A stretch of DNA of 64,000 nucleotides from Corynebacterium aquilae DSM 44791 (GTDB lineage Bacteria > Actinomycetota > Actinomycetes > Mycobacteriales > Mycobacteriaceae). Within the stretch, counting starts at the first letter, position 1; the number at the start of each line of letters is the position of its first letter. This document shows positions 1-7,812 of the stretch, in pieces. The stretch spans positions 1,077,992 through 1,141,991 of the forward strand of contig NZ_CP009245.1 in NCBI RefSeq assembly GCF_001941445.1, written 5' to 3'. The notes under the pieces were generated by a model. The model was not told the DNA's origin and made no database searches. It saw only the letters and a program-made list of their open reading frames with translations. A program made the translations under genes and the position numbers.

Positions 1-2
1 TG

Positions 3-185
3 CTGGAGCAACAGCGCCTCTTCTTGGTCGGATCCACCATCCTCGGGCCCGCCCCAGAACTCACCCAATGGCCACTGCTCCTACCCGCCGGGCCGCTGGC
101 GTCCGCCGGCAGCTGGACTAAAACCCAAGACACCCCAAACCGAAACACCGCACCAACGCCGGATGAGAAACAACCAAAACCCTAA
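3..185 (+). CDS. C-terminal end of a protein that starts before the window (possibly LpqW-like lipoprotein)
   Basis: An open frame enters from the left edge and stops at the TAA at 183-185. The last 60 residues are visible: a hydrophobic stretch (FLVGSTILGPAPEL...PLLLPAGPL), then a hydrophilic, Pro/Thr/Lys-rich tail. No catalytic motif can be read. In mycobacteria a substrate-binding-type lipoprotein (LpqW) lies upstream of mshB, and this tail could be its end, but that rests on gene order only. The choice of frame rests on its being open to the edge and having protein-like composition; frame 2 stops earlier, at 119-121. Confidence 0.45.
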   Translation: MEQQRLFLVGSTILGPAPELTQWPLLLPAGPLASAGSWTKTQDTPNRNTAPTPDEKQPKP

Positions 186-270
186 TCACCGGCGCCCACA
201 AAAACCTTCGGCGCGTAGCCTAAAAACACATTCCCCCCTTGAACACGAAACACATCGAAAAGCACACGAG

Positions 271-1155
271 ATGACGACATCTGAATTAGCCGGACTGAAA
301 GTAGTCGCGGTCCACGCCCACCCGGATGACGAAGCGATCTGGACTGGCGGATTGCTCTGCGACTTAGCGCGCCGGGGCGCGCAGGTCACTGTGGTGACCT
401 GCACCCTGGGGGAGGAAGGCGAGACCATCGGCCCGGATCTGCAGTACCTGACGGTCGATCACGCCGACCAGCTGGGCGGGTACCGCATCCAGGAACTTGC
501 CGAGGCGCAGCGCATCCTCGGGGTGCAGCATCGTTTCCTTGGTGGTGCCGGCCGCTTTCGGGATTCCGGCATGGAAGGCTCCCCGGCGCATGCCGACCTG
601 CGGGCCTTCGTTAACGCCGGCAGCGCCAGCGTTGATGCGCTCGATGAGATCTTGCAAGAAATCCAGCCGCAGCTCATCGTCACCTACGGGCCCGATGGCG
701 GCTACGGCCACCCCGATCACATCGCAGCCCACAAGATCGTGCACGCCGCCAAATACACCCCGCAGCGCATCCTGTGGTGTGTGACCTCCAAGCCCATGAT
801 CCACACAGGTAGCGCCGCCATCACCGCGCCCGCTGGGTGGCGTACCGCACCGGGGGAGATCGCCTGCGTCGATACCTGGGATGTGGCCCACCCTTTAAGC
901 CCGGAGGTTTTTGACGCGAAAATCCAGGCGATGCGGGCGCACGCCACCCAGGTGTGGATCGCCGACGGCAGACCCCACCCCTTGGGAGCTGGAAGTGCCC
1001 GGGCGATTGTCGAAGATGTAGAGGCAGCCCCTGTCGTGTGGGCGCTATCAAACCTGATCGCCCAGCCACTGACCCCGGTCGAGTACTACCAACTCGGCGC
1101 CGGTGAACCGCTACCGGACGGTGCCAATGATGTGACCGCCGGGCTCGTCGTTTAA
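271..1155 (+). CDS. mshB: N-acetyl-1-D-myo-inositol-2-amino-2-deoxy-alpha-D-glucopyranoside deacetylase (mycothiol synthesis)
   Basis: Cytosolic zinc deacetylase that removes the acetyl group from GlcNAc-inositol, the second step in making mycothiol, the main thiol of actinobacteria. The 294-residue product has the family's AHPDDE motif at residues 16-21 (zinc ligands H17 and D20, general base D19) and a GHPDH motif with the third ligand, H147. These match the Mycobacterium tuberculosis MshB sites H13/D15/D16/H147. The ATG at 271 was chosen because it gives the normal family length and puts the Rossmann-like beta strand (LKVVAVHAHPDDE) at the N-terminus; the frame is open further upstream but that part is basic and unlike the family. 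The next gene starts two bases after the stop, so the three genes 271-1992 are probably one transcript. Confidence 0.93.
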   Translation: MTTSELAGLKVVAVHAHPDDEAIWTGGLLCDLARRGAQVTVVTCTLGEEGETIGPDLQYLTVDHADQLGGYRIQELAEAQRILGVQHRFLGGAGRFRDSGMEGSPAHADLRAFVNAGSASVDALDEILQEIQPQLIVTYGPDGGYGHPDHIAAHKIVHAAKYTPQRILWCVTSKPMIHTGSAAITAPAGWRTAPGEIACVDTWDVAHPLSPEVFDAKIQAMRAHATQVWIADGRPHPLGAGSARAIVEDVEAAPVVWALSNLIAQPLTPVEYYQLGAGEPLPDGANDVTAGLVV

Positions 1156-1156
1156 G

Positions 1157-1672
1157 GTGCTTGACGTGAGCACGAAGAAAAAACGCTCAAAAGCGGCCCC
1201 CAGCACCCGCCCCGGGCAACCTGACCCGCAGCCAAACCCGCCGGCACCTGCCAGCGCGCCACAATCACGCCCCCGCTACCCGCGCGGCGAAATCGCCACC
1301 GCCATGGTGTGGCTGGGCATCGGCTCGCTGATCAGCGTGCTGCTGGAAGTCATCTATCTTGGCACCTGGTGGACACTGCCGGGTGGGGTCACAGTGGTCG
1401 CCCCATTTACCATCGTGATCGCTTTCCTGTTCACCATGGTCTTAAGTAAAACAGCCTTGCTGTGGACCAACAATCGCCTGGTAGCGGGCATTCCGCTGTG
1501 GGTGTGGTTGCTAGGATACCTAGCCCTTACTTTCTCTTCTGCCTTAAGTGGAGATACTTTAGTTCCGTCCGACGTGCGCAGCATTGGTCTGCTTCTCGCC
1601 GGACTGGCCGGCGGTGGATGGCCGCTGGTGGTGTCGATGACAAACAATCTGGAGACGGAAAACCAACAATGA
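1157..1672 (+). CDS. Small integral membrane protein of unknown function between mshB and fdxC
   Basis: The 171-residue product has a basic, Pro-rich cytoplasmic N-terminus (KKKRSK, then many P/Q), followed by about four hydrophobic segments at roughly residues 47-70, 75-97, 107-125 and 138-160. No catalytic motif is visible. The start is GTG at 1157, two bases after mshB; an in-frame GTG at 1166 is an alternative. The stop TGA overlaps the ATG of fdxC (ATGA at 1669-1672), so translation of the two is probably coupled. A small membrane protein of this kind commonly sits here in corynebacteria, which hints at a conserved but unknown role. Confidence 0.8.
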   Translation: MLDVSTKKKRSKAAPSTRPGQPDPQPNPPAPASAPQSRPRYPRGEIATAMVWLGIGSLISVLLEVIYLGTWWTLPGGVTVVAPFTIVIAFLFTMVLSKTALLWTNNRLVAGIPLWVWLLGYLALTFSSALSGDTLVPSDVRSIGLLLAGLAGGGWPLVVSMTNNLETENQQ

Positions 1673-1992
1673 CCTACACAATCGCGCAGCCGTGCGTCGA
1701 TGTCATGGACAAGGCATGCGTCGAAGAATGCCCGGTGGATTGCATCTACGAAGGCAAGCGCTCCCTGTACATTCACCCCGATGAGTGCGTGGACTGCGGT
1801 GCCTGCGAGCCGGTCTGCCCGGTCGAAGCCATCTTCTACGAAGACGATGTTCCGGATGAGTGGGTCGACTACAACGATGCAAACGCAGCGTTTTTCGATG
1901 ACCTCGGATCCCCCGGTGGCGCCGCCAAACTCGGCGCACAAGACTTCGATCCGCCGCTGATCGCAAACCTTCCGCCGCAAGCAGAAGACTAA
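1669..1992 (+). CDS. fdxC: 7Fe ferredoxin FdxC
   Basis: Soluble electron carrier of 107 residues with one [3Fe-4S] and one [4Fe-4S] cluster. The N-terminal cluster motif has cysteines at C9, C17, C21 and C25 ([17 protein letters not shown]). The second motif is the classic [13 protein letters not shown] long acidic C-terminal extension ([16 protein letters not shown] onward) is typical of the actinobacterial FdxC/FdxA type. The start is the ATG overlapping the stop of the upstream membrane-protein gene. Gene order mshB-membrane protein-fdxC-dapC matches other Corynebacteriales, where fdxC and dapC are neighbours. Confidence 0.93.
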   Translation: MTYTIAQPCVDVMDKACVEECPVDCIYEGKRSLYIHPDECVDCGACEPVCPVEAIFYEDDVPDEWVDYNDANAAFFDDLGSPGGAAKLGAQDFDPPLIANLPPQAED

Positions 1993-2000
1993 ACACCCCG

Positions 2001-2084
2001 GCCCCTTTGAGTTTGGGGCACGCACCACAACCCGGTCCCGCACCACCATCAACCCCACACCAGGGCAGGTAGAGGAACCGGGTT
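2001..2084 (+). terminator. Candidate terminator region after fdxC
   Basis: Two inverted repeats follow the fdxC stop: GCCCC/GGGGC (2001-2005 and 2015-2019), and AACCCGGT/ACCGGGTT (2029-2036 and 2077-2084), the second followed by TTTT. Neither is a textbook hairpin with a long U-tract, so the call is weak. The rest of the gap to dapC (2085-2285) shows only a TAGAAT box at 2167-2172 that could be a -10. Confidence 0.3.
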
Positions 2085-2285
2085 TTCGTGTTGGCACAAC
2101 CCCCACCACAGCCCCCGGAAGCTCGCGGGACAAACCCAAGATGGGGAAGTGGCATCGCGAAAGACTAGAATCAACCTGATACGTGCACGCGCCCGCAACA
2201 GCGGGCCAGCACCCACCCACACGAATCGACGAAACGCCCCGCCAACCACCCCTGGCGGTGCCTTCGGGACAGAAAAGACGAGCAC

Positions 2286-3401
2286 ATGGAACGCACACCA
2301 CTGGGCAGCCGACTGCCTGACTTCCCCTGGGATTCACTGGCCACCGCCACCGCCACCGCAGCCGCCCACCCGGACGGCATCGTCAACCTGTCCGTCGGCA
2401 CCCCCGTCGACGAGGTAGCCCCCAGCATCCAGCTCGCCCTGTCCGAAAACGCCGCTGCCCCCGGCTACCCACAAACCGTCGGCACACAGCAGCTGCGCCA
2501 AGCCATCGTCGATGCGCTCGCCCGCCGCTACAACATGACCGGCCTGGACATCGACTCCGTGCTGCCCGTGATCGGCACCAAGGAAGCCATCGCCTGGCTG
2601 CCCACCCTGCTGGGCATTGGCGCCGGCCACACCGTCGTCATCCCCGAGGTGGCCTACCCCACCTACGAAGTCTCCGTCCTCATGTCCGGAGCCACCCCCC
2701 AACGCGCGGACTCGCTGACCCAAATTGGGCCGGCCAAACCCACCCTGATGTTCATCAACTCGCCGTCCAACCCCACCGGCAAGGTGCTCGGCAAAGACCA
2801 CCTCCGCAAGGTCGTCCAATGGGCCCGTGAACGCGGCACCATCCTGGCCAGCGACGAGTGCTACCTCGGGTTGAACTGGGGCGAAGACAAGGCATACTCC
2901 ATCCTCGACCCGGAAGTGTGCGACGGTGACCACACCGGGCTTATCGCCATCCACTCCCTGTCGAAGACCTCCAATATGGCCAGCTACCGCTCCGGCTACT
3001 TCGCGGGAGATAAAAAACTCATCAAGGAACTCCTCGAAATCCGCAAGCACGCCGGCCTGATGATGCCCGGCCCCATCCAAGCGGCCACCGTCGAAGCCCT
3101 CAACGACGACATGCAGGAAGACATGCAGCGCCTGCGCTACGCCAAGCGCCGCGAAATCCTGATGAAGGCTGTCATCGACGCCGGCTTCACCGTCGACTAC
3201 TCCGACGCCGGACTCTACATTTGGGCCACCCGCGGTGAAGATAGCCGCGCGACCGTCGACTGGTTTGCTTCCTTGGGCATCCTGGTCGCGCCGGGCGAGT
3301 TTTATGGCCCGAAGGGCACCAAGCATGTGCGTATCGCTTTGACGGCCAGCGATGAGCGGATTCAGGCGGCCGCGGATCGTCTCGCGCAGGCGAGCACCTA
3401 G
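2286..3401 (+). CDS. dapC: N-succinyldiaminopimelate aminotransferase
   Basis: PLP-dependent fold-type I aminotransferase of 371 residues that converts N-succinyl-2-amino-6-ketopimelate to N-succinyl-LL-diaminopimelate in the succinylase branch of lysine and cell-wall diaminopimelate synthesis. Visible motifs are NSPSNPTG at 158-165 (Asn contacting PLP), SDECY at 189-193 and the Schiff-base lysine K227 in SLSKTSN. The start ATG at 2286 gives the family length and leads straight into RLPDFPWDSL, a conserved N-terminal motif. Its pathway partners dapD (5078-6046) and dapE (8924-10051) lie nearby, so most of the branch is in one 8-kb stretch. Confidence 0.93.
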   Translation: MERTPLGSRLPDFPWDSLATATATAAAHPDGIVNLSVGTPVDEVAPSIQLALSENAAAPGYPQTVGTQQLRQAIVDALARRYNMTGLDIDSVLPVIGTKEAIAWLPTLLGIGAGHTVVIPEVAYPTYEVSVLMSGATPQRADSLTQIGPAKPTLMFINSPSNPTGKVLGKDHLRKVVQWARERGTILASDECYLGLNWGEDKAYSILDPEVCDGDHTGLIAIHSLSKTSNMASYRSGYFAGDKKLIKELLEIRKHAGLMMPGPIQAATVEALNDDMQEDMQRLRYAKRREILMKAVIDAGFTVDYSDAGLYIWATRGEDSRATVDWFASLGILVAPGEFYGPKGTKHVRIALTASDERIQAAADRLAQAST

Positions 3402-3476
3402 GCTGCTGGGCTGGGCGTTTTCGCCCCGTAGAGCACCTATTCGCTTCGCTTGACGTCAAAGGGGTTTTCCACGGCA

Positions 3477-4067
3477 ATGACAACCGAGAATTCGCAGGTT
3501 GCGCCTGCGCCAACTCCGCACCACCGCCGCGCCGGACTTTTGCAGTTTCTCAAGTTCGGTATCGTTGGTGGCTCCGGCGTGCTGGTGAACATGGCGGTCA
3601 CCATCATCGTCACCAAAATCATTTTGTGGACGGCCGGCATCGTGCCCAAAGACGCGTTTTTTAACCTCCTGGGCAGCCAGTTCCACGTCCGCTGGTACCA
3701 CGTGATCGTGACGATCGCGTTTTTGGTGGCCAACACCTGGAACTATCAGCTCAACCGGATGTGGACGTTTAAAGCCGACAATCGCAGGAGCTGGTGGCGG
3801 GAATTCTTTCCCTTCCTCACCACCGGTATTGGCAGTTTCTTGTTGTCGCAGATCGTGATCACCTTGCTGATGAATCCGACCTCGCCGCTGCATTTGCCGG
3901 CCGACATCTTTGACGACTCCTCCGGTGTGCGCAACATGTTCTACTGGGCCACGTTGATCAGTATCGTCGTCGCGATGCCGGTGAATTTCATCGTCAATCG
4001 CCTGTGGACTTTCCGTGGCTCCAAGGTTGCCCCCGCGGTGATTGTGGTGGATCAGCCCCCGCGCTAG
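3477..4067 (+). CDS. GtrA-like membrane protein
   Basis: The 196-residue protein has the GtrA family layout: an N-terminal LLQFLKFGIVGGSGVLVNM, then four membrane spans (about residues 30-52, 82-100, 119-140 and 158-177), with NTWNYQLNRMWTF and NFIVNRLWTF motifs characteristic of the family. GtrA-type proteins are thought to flip or present polyprenyl-linked sugars for cell-surface glycosylation; the substrate here is unknown. ATG 3477 is preferred over 3450 because it removes nine non-family residues. The C-terminal tail after residue 180 is short and charged. It converges on the gene at 4147 and is followed by a strong terminator. Confidence 0.85.
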   Translation: MTTENSQVAPAPTPHHRRAGLLQFLKFGIVGGSGVLVNMAVTIIVTKIILWTAGIVPKDAFFNLLGSQFHVRWYHVIVTIAFLVANTWNYQLNRMWTFKADNRRSWWREFFPFLTTGIGSFLLSQIVITLLMNPTSPLHLPADIFDDSSGVRNMFYWATLISIVVAMPVNFIVNRLWTFRGSKVAPAVIVVDQPPR

Positions 4068-4090
4068 CAACCTCAAGCGCCTGATAACGC

Positions 4091-4136
4091 AGCTTCGCCG
4101 GGATCTTCTATGTTGAAGATCCCGGCGAAGCTTTTT
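4091..4136 (+). terminator. Strong intrinsic terminator between convergent genes
   Basis: A perfect 18-bp stem (4091-4108 with 4115-4132) and a 6-nt loop TATGTT, followed on the + strand by TTTTT. It ends the GtrA-like gene. Confidence 0.9.
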
Positions 4137-4146
4137 GTGTGGATTT

Positions 4147-4662
4147 TTAGTCCTCGGTGTTTTCCTCCAGGCGCTGCTGATCCTTGCGGCGCAGGAAGGA
4201 CGATAGCCAGCGGGTGAAGAAGTAGGCGATGATGCCGCCGACAAGGCCGCCGACGACAACGCCGGTCATCACGCTCATCGTGTCTTCCGGATCGGTGATT
4301 AGCTGCGGGGAAAGCCCCTTGACCGCGATGGGGGCGACCATGAGGACGGCGAGAGCCACGAAGACGGTGAGGTATCCGCGGATGCTCTTGTAGTAGCTGG
4401 AGGACATTTCAGGGGAGGGGATCCGCTGGCGCATCCAATCGCCACTGATCGTGCCGACCAGCATCAAAGCGATGAAGGGGAATAGCCCCAGCCACCAGTA
4501 GCCGGCAGGAGCCAGCCAGGATACTGCGGCGCAGGAACCGGTGACAAAGATTTGTCCCAGCACCCATGCGTAGGAGTTGGATTCGTGAAAGACCTGGCGC
4601 TCGAACTCGTCCGAGTAGAGATCTTCCATGGTGCGCATCGTGGCGACGAAGGGGTATTTCAT
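4147..4662 (-). CDS. Membrane protein downstream of an XRE regulator
   Basis: The 171-residue product has a cytoplasmic N-terminal part (MKYPFVATMRTMEDLYSDEF) and four hydrophobic segments: about residues 28-45, 48-66, 88-108 and 120-143. It ends in a charged tail. It resembles the small four-helix membrane partners that actinobacteria and firmicutes often place after a short Cro/CI-type regulator, but no named function can be given. The start ATG (4660-4662) has the purine-rich GAAAGGACAG a few bases upstream. It lies 26 bp after the XRE gene and almost certainly shares its promoter. Confidence 0.75.
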   Translation of the reverse strand: MKYPFVATMRTMEDLYSDEFERQVFHESNSYAWVLGQIFVTGSCAAVSWLAPAGYWWLGLFPFIALMLVGTISGDWMRQRIPSPEMSSSYYKSIRGYLTVFVALAVLMVAPIAVKGLSPQLITDPEDTMSVMTGVVVGGLVGGIIAYFFTRWLSSFLRRKDQQRLEENTED

Positions 4663-4688
4663 TATCTGTCCTTTCATCAGGTGGTGCG

Positions 4689-4916
4689 CTATGCACTCTG
4701 TGGTGGGGTGGGGGAGGTGTCGTCGGCGGGGCGGAAGAGTTCCTCGACGGTGCATCCCAGGGCGGCTGCGATGTCTAAGGCGAGGATGACGGACGGGGCG
4801 TAGTCGCCTTTTTCGATGTTGGCGATCGTTTGGCGGGTCACGCCACAGGCCTCGGCAAGCTCTGCTTGTGTCAATTCGCGCCACCGACGCATCTTGCGAA
4901 CGATGTTTGCTGCCAT
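4689..4916 (-). CDS. Small XRE/Cro-CI family transcriptional regulator
   Basis: The 75-residue protein is almost only a helix-turn-helix domain: RWRELTQAELAEACGVTRQTIANIEKG (helices around residues 12-38), then the third and fourth helices with the YAPSVILALDIAAALGCTVEELF signature, and a short tail. It likely represses its own operon, including the membrane protein behind it. The start at 4916 (ATGGCAGCAAAC) is favoured over in-frame upstream starts because a -35/-10 pair ends exactly 6 nt before it, so the mRNA would be leaderless; the upstream starts would lie inside the promoter. Confidence 0.88.
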   Translation of the reverse strand: MAANIVRKMRRWRELTQAELAEACGVTRQTIANIEKGDYAPSVILALDIAAALGCTVEELFRPADDTSPTPPQSA

Positions 4917-4918
4917 AC

Positions 4919-4951
4919 CCATAATGTAAAGAAGCTTTAACATTATGGCAA
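4919..4951 (-). promoter_or_regulatory. Leaderless promoter with symmetrical operator for the XRE gene
   Basis: On the minus strand, TTGCCA (4946-4951) and TACATT (4923-4928) are 17 bp apart, an ideal sigma-A spacing. A perfect 9-bp inverted repeat, CCATAATGT (4919-4927) and ACATTATGG (4940-4948), covers both the -10 and the -35. The half-sites are centred 21 bp apart, two helical turns, as expected for a dimeric XRE repressor. Autoregulation is inferred. Confidence 0.75.
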
Positions 4952-5033
4952 GGGTTTTAGGAGAATTGTCGCTGATGCTTATCCCAAAAGAATCCAACCA
5001 CCCACCACAAAAAGCCACGTCAGGCATAAAAAA

Positions 5034-5060
5034 TCACCCCGCCACCAGGCGGGGTGAAAA
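5034..5060 (-). terminator. Terminator of dapD
   Basis: TCACCCCGCC (5034-5043) pairs with GGCGGGGTGA (5048-5057) across an ACCA loop. A-rich flanks on both sides give a U-tract on either strand. It lies between the dapD stop and the XRE gene. Confidence 0.9.
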
Positions 5061-5077
5061 AACCTCAAAAAGAAGTT

Positions 5078-6046
5078 TTAGTTAGCGTGCAACGCCTCGT
5101 TGAGAGCAACCGCAGCAGAAGTCCACGCAACAGCCTCAATAGCGCCCGAAACAGAATTACGGCGGTAGAGAATGTTGGATGCGCCGGACAGCTCGGATGC
5201 CTTCACCGCATCGCCATCCTGCAGGCTCAAGGCCTCAGCCACCTTGCCACGCACCAAAACCTTGGAACCGGCGGTCACATACAGGCCAGCCTCCACCACG
5301 CAATCATCGCCCAGGGAGATACCACAACCAGCGTTTGCGCCCAGCAAGCAGCGCTTACCGACAGAAATCACTTCCTTGCCACCACCGGACAAGGTGCCCA
5401 TGATGGAGGCGCCACCACCGACATCGGAGCCGTCGTCAACAACAACACCAGCGCTGATGCGGCCCTCAACCATGGAATTACCCAAGGTGCCGGCGTTGAA
5501 GTTTACAAAACCCTCGTGCATGACAGTGGTACCCGGAGCCAAGTGGGCGCCGAGACGGACACGGTCAGCATCACCAATACGAACGCCAGTCGGCATCACA
5601 TAGTCGATCATGCGGGGGAACTTGTCGACAGAGTAGACGGTGACCTGGCCGCGCTTCTGCAAGCGGGCACGAGTCATCTCAAAACCATCGACAGCGCACG
5701 GGCCAAAGTTGGTCCACACCACGTTAGTCAGCAAACCAAACACGCCATCCAGATTCTGGCCGTGCGGGCGCACCAAACGGTGCGACAGCAAATGCAGGCG
5801 CAGGTACGCGTCGAAAGCATCCTTCGGCGCAGCGGACAGATCCTCGATCTCAGTGCGGATAGCGACACGACGAGTACCGCGGTCCTCATCGGCAACAGCC
5901 AACGCAGCAAGCTCGGCGGGAGCATCGTCGATGAAAGACGTGCCAGTGGTGGACGCATCACCCAGCTTGGGCTCCGGGAACCAGCAATCCAGAACAGTAT
6001 CGTCAGCGGTCAAAGTGGCAAGGCCAATAGCGTATGCAGAAGTCAT
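5078..6046 (-). CDS. dapD: 2,3,4,5-tetrahydropyridine-2,6-dicarboxylate N-succinyltransferase
   Basis: The 322-residue enzyme transfers a succinyl group from succinyl-CoA to tetrahydrodipicolinate, the first committed step of the succinylase branch of lysine/diaminopimelate synthesis. The C-terminal half is a left-handed beta-helix of hexapeptide-type repeats with [33 protein letters not shown], the actinobacterial DapD signature, followed by [31 protein letters not shown] (read as separate repeat turns). The start ATG at 6046 gives [12 protein letters not shown], shared with the paralogue at 8742. The frame is open 10 codons further upstream but those residues are not shared. A convincing terminator follows. 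Confidence 0.95.
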   Translation of the reverse strand: MTSAYAIGLATLTADDTVLDCWFPEPKLGDASTTGTSFIDDAPAELAALAVADEDRGTRRVAIRTEIEDLSAAPKDAFDAYLRLHLLSHRLVRPHGQNLDGVFGLLTNVVWTNFGPCAVDGFEMTRARLQKRGQVTVYSVDKFPRMIDYVMPTGVRIGDADRVRLGAHLAPGTTVMHEGFVNFNAGTLGNSMVEGRISAGVVVDDGSDVGGGASIMGTLSGGGKEVISVGKRCLLGANAGCGISLGDDCVVEAGLYVTAGSKVLVRGKVAEALSLQDGDAVKASELSGASNILYRRNSVSGAIEAVAWTSAAVALNEALHAN

Positions 6047-6133
6047 GACGGCAATGCTACCTGACCCCCACCCCACGCCCGCACCGTGCCCACCGAAAAC
6101 ACCTCACCGCCCAACACAGCCCGCACACACGCA

Positions 6134-6177
6134 GCTGGCGCTAGCGGCCGTGGAAAACCACGACGACTAGCGCCAGC
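6134..6177 (-). terminator. Hairpin after aroP
   Basis: GCTGGCGCTAG (6134-6144) pairs perfectly with CTAGCGCCAGC (6167-6177); an inner GTGG/CCAC stem lies in the loop. No long U-tract follows, but the position just after the aroP stop suggests termination or mRNA protection. Confidence 0.6.
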
Positions 6178-6213
6178 GAAATCAGCTACACAAGCTTGCC
6201 CGCGGCAAAGCTG

Positions 6214-7605
6214 TTAAGCCACAACCGTGTCCTTGTGCTTACGGCCCGGGGACAAAAAGCTCAACGCAGCCAGCACCACGGCCAAAACAATCACAGCCAC
6301 AATCTGGTTGCGCGAAGCCTCATCGAAAAGCATCAACACAGTCAAGCCGGTCAGCATGAGCACCGTCAACCACGGCAAAACAGGGTAGCCCCACATCTTT
6401 ACCGGCATCTGACCATTGCACTCAGCCTCCAGCTGCGGACGCAACCGAATCTCCGCCAGAGTAATCATGAACCAAATAACCACCAGGCAGCCACCGACAG
6501 CGTTAAACAAAATGCCGATCAGCTCCTTTTGGTCCGAGAACTGCAACGCCACCGAAGCAAAAGCGAAAAACACCGACAACAACACAGCATTCGTCGGCAC
6601 ACCATCACCCTTGGTACGAGCAAACACAGCCGGGGCGTTACCACGCTTAGCCAGCGAATACACGAAACGCGAGGTGCCATAAATCTGGGCGTTGAAAGCA
6701 CTGAGCAAGCTGAGCACAATCACAGCCTCCATGAAACCAACCACGCCCGGAATATGAGCCATGCCCAAAATGATGGTGAACGGGGAATCCGCCGCGGAAT
6801 CCGCAGCCCCAATCATGTCGTAGGGCAGCAGGAAACAAATCACCAGCACCGCGCCCAAGTAGAACAAAGAAATACGCCAAATAGTGGAGCGAATAGCGGT
6901 CTTAACGGACTCTGCCGGCTTATCAGACTCCGCGGCAGCAATCGTGACAATCTCAATGCCACCAAAGGCGAAAGCAACAGCCAGCAAACCGCCGGCAACA
7001 CCAGCAATGCCATTGGGCATGAAACCATGATCGCCAATGAAATTGCTCAAGCCCACCGGCTCAGAGCCCGGAAGCAGACCGAAAATCAGCAGCACGCCGA
7101 TGATCAGGAAGAACGCAATCACCGCGATCTTGATAAAAGCGAACCAGAACTCGAACTCGCCAAAACCGCCCACGGCGGCCAGGTTGATGATGGAGAACAA
7201 AATCACGCACACCAGCGCGGGAATCCACGGCTCAATACCGAACCAGTGGCCCATGATGGCGGAAGCGCCCGTCATCTCGGCACCCATCACCATGGTGAGC
7301 ATGAACCAGTACATCCAGCCGAGCATGAAGCCCGCCCAGTGGCCAAAGGCCATCTCACCATAGGTGGAAAAAGAACCCGATGCGGGACGTACCGCAGCCA
7401 TCTCGCCGAGCATCTGCATCACAAAGACGACGATGGCGCCCGCGAAAATGTACGCCAAAAGGACTGCGGGGCCGGCAATTTGAATACCGACGCCAGTGCC
7501 GAGGAACAAGCCGGCACCGATCGCCGAGCCCAAGCCCATCATCGTCAGGTGACGAGTTTTCAGGCCAGTGCCCAGCTCAGTGTTGGGAGTTTTGGTGTTG
7601 GTCAT
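6214..7605 (-). CDS. aroP: Amino-acid permease of the AAT family, AroP type
   Basis: The 463-residue protein has twelve predicted membrane spans. The amino acid-polyamine-organocation superfamily signature is near the N-terminus: TRHLTMMGLGSAIGAGLFLG, with the helix-1 GSAIGAGLF break that binds the substrate alpha-amino/carboxyl groups. The corynebacterial AroP takes up aromatic amino acids by proton symport and its gene is known to neighbour dapE in C. glutamicum; the same order here supports the name, though substrate cannot be proven from sequence. ATG 7605 is chosen (MTNTKTPNTE) because a TAGTCT -10 box ends 6 nt upstream; a TTG at 7611 would overlap that spacer. Confidence 0.85.
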   Translation of the reverse strand: MTNTKTPNTELGTGLKTRHLTMMGLGSAIGAGLFLGTGVGIQIAGPAVLLAYIFAGAIVVFVMQMLGEMAAVRPASGSFSTYGEMAFGHWAGFMLGWMYWFMLTMVMGAEMTGASAIMGHWFGIEPWIPALVCVILFSIINLAAVGGFGEFEFWFAFIKIAVIAFFLIIGVLLIFGLLPGSEPVGLSNFIGDHGFMPNGIAGVAGGLLAVAFAFGGIEIVTIAAAESDKPAESVKTAIRSTIWRISLFYLGAVLVICFLLPYDMIGAADSAADSPFTIILGMAHIPGVVGFMEAVIVLSLLSAFNAQIYGTSRFVYSLAKRGNAPAVFARTKGDGVPTNAVLLSVFFAFASVALQFSDQKELIGILFNAVGGCLVVIWFMITLAEIRLRPQLEAECNGQMPVKMWGYPVLPWLTVLMLTGLTVLMLFDEASRNQIVAVIVLAVVLAALSFLSPGRKHKDTVVA

Positions 7606-7611
7606 GCACAA

Positions 7612-7617
7612 AGACTA
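7612..7617 (-). promoter_or_regulatory. Predicted -10 box of a leaderless aroP transcript
   Basis: TAGTCT on the minus strand, 6 nt before the aroP ATG, with a weak TTCACC -35 18 bp further upstream. The rest of the 207-bp gap to the dapD paralogue holds two small hairpins: TCAGCA/TGCTGA near 7700, and an AGGGGGTAT/ATACCCCT repeat near 7732-7764. Either may end the paralogue's transcript. Confidence 0.45.
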
Positions 7618-7812
7618 ACCGCAACCTGCGCGCCAGGTGAATTATCCCTGGCAATTCCCTTGGAGAAACCACCCCCGCGGGGGGAGAAAATACATAGTGT
7701 TCAGCATCGGTGCTGAAATCCAGCACGCATAAGGGGGTATCCACACAATGCGAATACCCCTACCCCACGCGACGACGGCCCCCACTGGCCAGCAGACAAC
7801 CGCCCAAAAAAC

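Noticed and set aside
6196..7716. 506-codon frame on the + strand opposite aroP
   Set aside because: His/Asn/Gln-rich composition with no family features; it is the antisense shadow of the permease gene.
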